A DNA stretch of 13,884 nt from positions 1 through 13,884 of the forward strand of contig CACZOW010000154.1 of assembly GCA_902782885.1 (NCBI GenBank), given 5' to 3'. The notes beneath the pieces were generated by a model that had not been told where the DNA came from, made no database searches, and was given only the letters and a program-made list of their open reading frames with translations. A program made the translations under genes and the position numbers. Source of the stretch: an uncultured Ruminococcus sp. (GTDB lineage: Bacteria > Bacillota > Clostridia > UBA1212 > UBA1255). Of the stretch, positions 7,505-13,884 are shown one piece after another. How positions within the stretch are numbered: position 1 is the first letter of the stretch; each line of letters begins with the position of its first letter.

Positions 7505-7592
7505 CCGCTGGGGGCGCTTATTGCTGAGATGGACGGTCACACCGCTCCGGTCCCCTCGAACCTGTGTAGGTAATCCTACCGTAGGGAAGCGG
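7505..7592 (+). promoter_or_regulatory. TPP riboswitch aptamer (THI element)
   Basis: Helix P1 is CCGCT (7505-7509) with AGCGG (7588-7592). The conserved pyrimidine-sensing sequence CTGAGA is at 7524-7529. The pyrophosphate-sensing arm shows 'CGAACCTG', 'GGTAAT' and 'CCGTAGGGAAG'. The spacing and order match the THI box. It lies directly upstream of a thiamin transporter gene, so TPP should shut that gene down. Confidence 0.95.
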
Positions 7593-7597
7593 TTTGC

Positions 7598-7642
7598 ACT
7601 CCTTCAACGCGGCAGGACTTCACGTATGAAAGGAGTTTTTTT
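7598..7642 (+). terminator. TPP riboswitch expression platform: terminator that also holds the Shine-Dalgarno
   Basis: ACTCCTT (7598-7604) pairs with AAGGAGT (7630-7636), with a 25-base loop, followed by six T (7637-7642) and at once the thiT ATG at 7643. The right arm contains AAGGAG, the thiT Shine-Dalgarno, seven bases from the start codon. One hairpin can therefore end transcription or hide the ribosome site. The competing antiterminator pairing was not worked out. Confidence 0.75.
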
Positions 7643-8470
7643 ATGACCGAAAAGATTTCCGCGACCCAGCGCCTTGTGGAAAGCGCGCTGCTGATCGCCA
7701 TGGGCGTTGTGCTCTCCCTCATCAAGATCATCGATCTGCCGTACGGCGGCTCGGTAACGATCGCGTCAATGTTTCCCGTAATGCTTATCGCGTACCGCCA
7801 CGGCCTCGGCTTCGGCCTGGTGTCGGCAACGGTGTTCGGCGGCATCCAGCAGCTCCTGGGCCTCAAGACTCTCAGCTGGGTCTCCACCTGGCAGTCCGTG
7901 CTGGCGGTCATCCTGCTGGACTACATCGTCGCTTTCGCTGTGATCGGTCTGGGCGGGCTGTTCCGCGGCCGGTTCGGCAAACGCGCCGACGGTCAGGTGT
8001 CCGAACTGCTGGCCGGCGCATTGCTTGTATGTCTGCTGCGATATATCTGCCACGTGATCTCGGGCGCCACTGTATGGGCCGGGTTGTCAATTCCCACGCG
8101 CGGCGCCATCGCATATTCGCTGGCATATAACGCGACATATATGATCCCTGAAACACTGGTCATGTGCATCGTGATATATTTTGTGGGGTCCGCATTGGAT
8201 TTCCGCTTCGTGACTCCTGTGCGTCTGGCCAGAACGAACAAAAATAAAGTGCCGGTGCTTGAACTGCTCGCCGTAGGGCTCGTGACCGCCGCGCTGATAT
8301 TCGATATCGTGCTGGTGTTCGGCAAACTTCAGAACGCTGAAACGGGCAACTGGTATTTTACCGGACTCGGTCAGGTCAACTGGGTGCTTCTGCTGGTCGT
8401 CACAGCTGCGGCAATCGCCGCAGCCGTCGCGCTGATCCTCATTGCCCGCGCCAGGCAGAAAAAAGACTGA
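7643..8470 (+). CDS. thiT: ThiT-like thiamin-binding S component of an ECF transporter
   Basis: 275 residues, an integral membrane protein that binds thiamin and delivers it to a shared EcfA-EcfA'-EcfT module, which is not in this window. Hydrophobic segments lie at about 11-30, 36-51, 55-70, 82-107, 121-141 and 168-185, matching the six-helix ThiT core. 'RYICHVISG' (133-141) and 'YSLAYNATYMIPE' (158-170) match the ligand-binding regions of known ThiT proteins, with His137, Tyr162, Asn163 and Glu170 as likely contacts. ThiT is usually under 200 residues; this protein has an extra C-terminal part with two more hydrophobic segments (about 205-226 and 246-268). The TPP riboswitch directly upstream supports the call strongly. 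The start is ATG at 7643, with AAGGAG at 7630-7635. Confidence 0.93.
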   Translation: MTEKISATQRLVESALLIAMGVVLSLIKIIDLPYGGSVTIASMFPVMLIAYRHGLGFGLVSATVFGGIQQLLGLKTLSWVSTWQSVLAVILLDYIVAFAVIGLGGLFRGRFGKRADGQVSELLAGALLVCLLRYICHVISGATVWAGLSIPTRGAIAYSLAYNATYMIPETLVMCIVIYFVGSALDFRFVTPVRLARTNKNKVPVLELLAVGLVTAALIFDIVLVFGKLQNAETGNWYFTGLGQVNWVLLLVVTAAAIAAAVALILIARARQKKD

Positions 8471-8473
8471 TTT

Positions 8474-8510
8474 TTGATCACGGGGATAGACCCCGTGTCG
8501 GTTTTCGGGA
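8474..8510 (+). repeat. Dispersed palindromic repeat, copy 3 (diverged)
   Basis: It starts a few bases after the thiT stop. Left flank TTTTGATCACGGGG, loop ATAGA, right arm CCCCGTG: a perfect 7-base-pair stem (8479-8485/8491-8497). The left half matches copy 1 closely, but the right flank (TCGGTTTT) differs. It might act as a weak terminator for thiT, though it has only a short T-run. Confidence 0.65.
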
Positions 8511-8526
8511 CCCGCGCCGCATGAGC

Positions 8527-8555
8527 TTGACAATATAATTAATTTTTAATATAAT
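8527..8555 (+). promoter_or_regulatory. Consensus sigma-70-type promoter of the alaS leader
   Basis: TTGACA (8527-8532) and TATAAT (8550-8555), spacer 17, with an A/T-only spacer. A perfect match to the housekeeping consensus. The expected transcription start is near 8562, some 80 bases ahead of T-box Stem I. Confidence 0.85.
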
Positions 8556-8643
8556 ATTATACGTGGAAGCCGGACTGCGTGAGCAGATCGCCTGCGCGTA
8601 TCGGACACGTCCCGGAGACCGCTTAAAAGAATCCAGCTATGAA
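8556..8643 (+). other. Extra leader segment between the alaS promoter and T-box Stem I
   Basis: About 80 transcribed bases before the T-box proper. ACGTG (8561-8565) pairs with CACGT (8606-8610), CCG (8570-8572) with CGG (8602-8604), and GCAG-ATCGC-CTGC (8583-8595) forms an inner hairpin. No known RNA class or credible gene was recognised. Confidence 0.45.
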
Positions 8644-8873
8644 CCGGAAAAGTAGCAGTTTTTGGCAACATTCAGAGAGGGGATGGACGGTGCGAATCCC
8701 TGTGCCGGAGCATGTGAAGCGGCCGGGGAGCTCCGGGCAGGAAATGGCCCGGCGGAAGGCACCGTAAACGGCAAAAAGAGCGTCCGCACAGTAAAATGCT
8801 GTCCGGGAAAAAGGGTGGTACCGCGAAGCAGAATTCACACTTCGTCCCTTGTCAGGGGATGAAGTGTTTTTTT
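8644..8873 (+). promoter_or_regulatory. Alanine T-box leader
   Basis: It senses uncharged tRNA-Ala and allows read-through into alaS. Stem I base: CCGG (8644-8647) with CCGG (8723-8726). Specifier loop: AGTA (8651-8654) opposite GAA (8716-8718), then GCG at 8719-8721, an alanine codon, followed by a purine. The distal Stem I has 'CAGAGAGG' (8673-8680) and 'GGTGCGA' (8689-8695), both usual T-box elements. A CCGGGC/GCCCGG hairpin (8733-8738/8747-8752) fits Stem II. The T-box sequence AGGGTGGTACCGCG is at 8812-8825; its TGGT can pair with the ACCA end of tRNA-Ala. The class is certain. The choice of GCG as specifier is my reading of the loop. Confidence 0.93.
8837..8873 (+). terminator. T-box regulated terminator ahead of alaS
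   Basis: A 12-base-pair hairpin, ACACTTC-GTCCC (8837-8848) with GGGAT-GAAGTGT (8856-8867, one G-T pair), then T to 8873. The GTCCCT strand (8844-8849) is shared with the antiterminator formed by the T-box AGGG, so the two structures exclude each other. Confidence 0.92.
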
Positions 8874-8927
8874 ATGCGGCGGCGCGGCCACGGAAAAGCA
8901 CAAAACGGAAAGGAAACGTACAAACTT

Positions 8928-11567
<2,640 letters not shown>

Positions 11568-11569
11568 CT

Positions 11570-11603
11570 CTGTTAAAACACAGGTCTGACCCCGTGCTTA
11601 AAA
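11570..11603 (+). repeat. Dispersed palindromic repeat, copy 4
   Basis: CTGTTAAAACAC, then AGGTCTGACCCC and GTGCTTAAAA. It is closest to copy 2 but lacks one G of the left arm, so the palindrome is imperfect. It lies two bases after the alaS stop codon and 31 bases before the HIT-family start codon. It is in the same orientation as the other three copies. Confidence 0.78.
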
Positions 11604-11634
11604 GATCCGACTGTACGTAAAGCGAGGTTTTAAT

Positions 11635-11979
11635 ATGGATAACTGTATTTTCTGCAAGATCATCGACGGCCGCATCCCGTCCGTCAAAGTTTACGAAGAC
11701 GAATTCTGCACCGCGTTTAAAGACATCAATCCCCAGATGCCGGTGCACATCGTGGTCGCTTCCAAACGCCACGTGCCTTCCGTGCTGGGATTCGGACCTG
11801 AGGATAAGGAGTTTCTGGGCGGCATCCAGCTTGCGATCGCGAAGATCGCGGCGCAGGAAGGTCTTACCGAAAAAGGGTTCCGCGTGATCAATAACTGCGG
11901 CGCCGACGCGCACCAGTCCGTGCCGCACCTGCACTACCACATCCTGGCCGGCGGTGACATGGGCGAGAGGATAGTGTAA
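11635..11979 (+). CDS. HIT-family (HINT-like) nucleotide hydrolase
   Basis: 114 residues, the usual length for HINT proteins. These cytoplasmic enzymes hydrolyse nucleoside phosphoramidates, and some act on aminoacyl-AMP released by tRNA synthetases, which would fit the neighbouring alaS but is inference. The catalytic histidine triad is HLHYHIL near residues 98-104. The N-terminal CIFCKI (residues 4-9) is the Cys pair often seen in bacterial HINT proteins, and 'MPVHIVVASKRH' is also typical. The start ATG has GCGAGG at 11622-11627. The stop is one base before the prmA start, so translation is probably coupled. Family call firm, physiological substrate unknown. Confidence 0.94.
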   Translation: MDNCIFCKIIDGRIPSVKVYEDEFCTAFKDINPQMPVHIVVASKRHVPSVLGFGPEDKEFLGGIQLAIAKIAAQEGLTEKGFRVINNCGADAHQSVPHLHYHILAGGDMGERIV

Positions 11980-11980
11980 A

Positions 11981-12922
11981 ATGAATTCCGACTGGACCGA
12001 ATTCGCGTTCAAAGTACGGAACGCTCAGCTGGATACCGTTGCCTCCATTGCCGAAATGTGCGTGAGCGGCGGCATCTATGTGGAGGATTATTCGGATTTT
12101 GAATCGCTGGTGTCGGATTTTGCCCCCGACGAACTGGTGTCGGAGGAACTGCTCGCGCAGGCGGCGGACCGGGACAACTCGGTCGTCCATATCTACGTCA
12201 GCCCCGAGGACAACCCGGGCGAAGCGCTCCTGTTCATGCAGGAACGCCTCAAAGCGGCCGGCGTGGAATATGAGCTTTCGCAGCACACCGTGCGCGAAGA
12301 AGACTGGGCCAATAACTGGAAGCAGTACTTCAAACCGCTTCCTGTCGGTAATTCCATCGTCATCGTTCCCGCGTGGGACAACACCGTTCCGCCGGAATAT
12401 GCCGGCCGCACGGCAATAGTTATGGACCCCGGCATGGCTTTCGGCTCCGGTCAGCACGAAACTACCCGGCTTTGTCTGGAAATGATCGAAAAGCATTTGA
12501 GACCCGGGGACAATGTGCTTGACGTCGGCACAGGCAGCGGCATTCTGGCCATCGGCGCGCTGCTGCTGGGCGCCGGTCGGGCGACAGGTATCGACATCGA
12601 TCCGCTTGCCGTTAAGATCTCAAAAGAAAACGCCGCGGCGTCCGGGCTGAGCGGCAGGTTCACTTCTCAGTGCTGCGATCTGGCGGGAGATATTGACGGC
12701 AGTTTTGAGCTTATATGCGCGAATATCGTTGCCGACATCGTGATCCGGCTCATACCGGACACGGGGCGGCTGCTCTCGAAAGGCGGAAAACTGATATTGT
12801 CCGGCATAATCACCGAACGCCGTCCGGATGTGGAAGCGACGCTTTCCCGTTACGGATATTACGTCGCGGACTCCCGGGAACTGGGCGGCTGGTGTGTGCT
12901 GACCGCCGCAAGAAATAATTGA
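11981..12922 (+). CDS. prmA: Ribosomal protein L11 methyltransferase
   Basis: 313 residues, the normal length. PrmA trimethylates lysines and the N-terminus of ribosomal protein L11 with SAM. The N-terminal substrate-recognition domain (about 1-110) leads to 'EDWANNWKQYFKP', then the PrmA signature MDPGMAFGSGQHETT (148-162). SAM motif I is LDVGTGSGIL (180-189), and 'ANIVADIV' (247-254) is the catalytic-loop motif. The start ATG is one base after the HIT stop, with GAGAGG upstream inside the HIT gene. In many Bacillota prmA is followed by rsmE; here a class II aldolase gene follows after 15 bases. Confidence 0.96.
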   Translation: MNSDWTEFAFKVRNAQLDTVASIAEMCVSGGIYVEDYSDFESLVSDFAPDELVSEELLAQAADRDNSVVHIYVSPEDNPGEALLFMQERLKAAGVEYELSQHTVREEDWANNWKQYFKPLPVGNSIVIVPAWDNTVPPEYAGRTAIVMDPGMAFGSGQHETTRLCLEMIEKHLRPGDNVLDVGTGSGILAIGALLLGAGRATGIDIDPLAVKISKENAAASGLSGRFTSQCCDLAGDIDGSFELICANIVADIVIRLIPDTGRLLSKGGKLILSGIITERRPDVEATLSRYGYYVADSRELGGWCVLTAARNN

Positions 12923-12937
12923 TTCTGGAGGTTTATT

Positions 12938-13884
12938 ATGAATTTTGAGTTACTTCATCCCGCCGATCAGCTGGTCATGCTGATGGAGCGCGTATACAAA
13001 TACGGAATGACCACGACGTCCGGCGGCAACCTGTCCGTTCTGGACGACAACGGCGATATCTGGATCACTCCCGGCTCTGTGGACAAAGGCTCCCTGACCC
13101 GCGCGGACATCATACAGGTCAAGCCCGACGGGACCATCATCGGCAACCACAAGCCTTCCAGCGAATTTCCGGTGCACGAGCGCATCTACCGCACACGGCC
13201 GGATATCCGCGGCATACTGCACGCGCATCCGCCGGCGCTGGTGGCGTTTTCTATTGTCCGGAAGATCCCGGAGACCAACCTGATCCCCAATTTCGCGCAG
13301 GTATGCGGCAGCGTTTCCATGGCGCCTTATGACGTACCGGGCAGCACGGGGCTGAGCGTTAAAATTGCCGCCGAATTCGAAAAGGGGCATAACTGCGTCG
13401 TCCTCGAGAACCACGGAGTTTTCGTGGGCGCGGCGGATATTTTTAAAGCGTTCACCGCGTTTGAAACGCTGGATTACTGCGCACGGCTGCAGATCGAAGC
13501 GTCAAAGATCGGTAAGATCAGACCTTTGAGCGAGCGCCACGTGAGTATCTCCCGCGAGAAGCAGAACGTCCGCATGGGCGAGTTCATCAACAACAATATC
13601 AGCAGCGAAGAAAAGGCCGCGCGCCGGGATATGTGCAAACTGATCCACCGCGCGTACGACCAGCAGCTGTTTACCAGCGCGCAGGGCACGTTCTCGATGC
13701 GGCTTTCCGACGGTTCCTTTGTGATCACGCCGTACCAGAAGGACCGCAAGTACCTCGAGGAGGCTGATCTGGTGCGCATTATCGGCGACTGGAAAGAGGA
13801 GGGCAAAAACCCGTCCCGCTCCGCGATACTGCACAAAAAGATATACGAGAAGCATCCGGAGATCAATTCGGTTATTATCGCTCA
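12938..13884 (+). CDS. Tandem class II aldolase/adducin protein (3' end outside window)
   Basis: 315 complete codons, running off the window. Class II aldolases cleave or epimerise sugar phosphates with a metal ion. Domain 1 (about 1-200) looks active: SGGNLS (28-33), Glu76 in 'PSSEFPVHE', His95 and His97 in LHAHP, and His159 in 'LENHGVF' as the third metal ligand. Domain 2 starts near 215 and repeats the same pattern ('AQGTFSMRLSDGSFVITPYQK', 'PSRSAILHKKIYEKHP'). Its Asn is replaced by Thr and its Glu by Ser295, so it is probably not catalytic. The start ATG has GGAGG at 12927-12931, six bases upstream. It follows prmA by 15 bases and may share its transcript. Fuculose- or rhamnulose-phosphate aldolase activity is possible, but the substrate cannot be assigned. 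Confidence 0.9.
   Translation, partial: MNFELLHPADQLVMLMERVYKYGMTTTSGGNLSVLDDNGDIWITPGSVDKGSLTRADIIQVKPDGTIIGNHKPSSEFPVHERIYRTRPDIRGILHAHPPALVAFSIVRKIPETNLIPNFAQVCGSVSMAPYDVPGSTGLSVKIAAEFEKGHNCVVLENHGVFVGAADIFKAFTAFETLDYCARLQIEASKIGKIRPLSERHVSISREKQNVRMGEFINNNISSEEKAARRDMCKLIHRAYDQQLFTSAQGTFSMRLSDGSFVITPYQKDRKYLEEADLVRIIGDWKEEGKNPSRSAILHKKIYEKHPEINSVIIA

Noticed and set aside
8639..8767. Small frame in the T-box leader starting with ATG at 8639 (about 42 codons), as a leader peptide
   Set aside because: It lies across Stem I and Stem II of the T-box, has no ribosome site, and has no run of alanine codons. T-box control explains the region without it.
8796..8927. Longer N-terminus for AlaS, starting at 8796 or 8874
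   Set aside because: The extension would be encoded by the T-box and terminator. Family N-termini match the start at 8928.

Overview
This is a GC-rich chromosomal segment (mid-50s percent GC by eye, not computed), most likely from an uncultured gut-type Clostridia (Bacillota). The case rests on an alaS gene under T-box control, a TPP riboswitch ahead of an ECF-type thiamin transporter subunit (ThiT), clear Shine-Dalgarno sequences, and an AlaS with the cysteine-rich insertion usual in clostridial AlaS. No phage, transposase, CRISPR array or defence gene is visible. The window is mostly housekeeping, with a carbohydrate locus at the left edge.

Layout, left to right. (1) 1-5406, + strand: a two-gene unit with a 945-residue protein of unknown function and an intracellular GH78-type alpha-L-rhamnosidase, 20 bases apart. 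(2) 5359-6012, - strand: an RluA-family pseudouridine synthase whose 3' end overlaps the rhamnosidase gene tail to tail. (3) 6056-6214, + strand: tRNA-Leu(UAA) with its own consensus promoter and intrinsic terminator. (4) 6161-7478, - strand: an RsmC-like methyltransferase and a GNAT acetyltransferase in an overlapping pair. The GNAT reading frame runs antisense through the tRNA terminator into the tRNA. (5) 7468-8470, + strand: promoter, TPP riboswitch and thiT. (6) 8527-13884, + strand: consensus promoter, T-box leader, alaS, a HIT-family hydrolase, prmA, and a tandem class II aldolase cut off by the window end.

The functional themes are translation (tRNA-Leu, AlaS, PrmA, an rRNA-type methyltransferase, a pseudouridine synthase), thiamin uptake, and rhamnoside breakdown. 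Two RNA switches are read directly: charged versus uncharged tRNA-Ala for alaS, and TPP for thiT.

The most unusual signal is a short palindromic repeat of about 34-42 bases, core GGGGTCAGACCCC, present in four diverged copies, all in the same orientation. Three lie between genes. One lies in frame inside the GNAT gene and adds about 14 residues to its N-terminus. The second theme worth attention is the large orphan protein paired with the rhamnosidase. I do not see a wholly new multi-gene system here.
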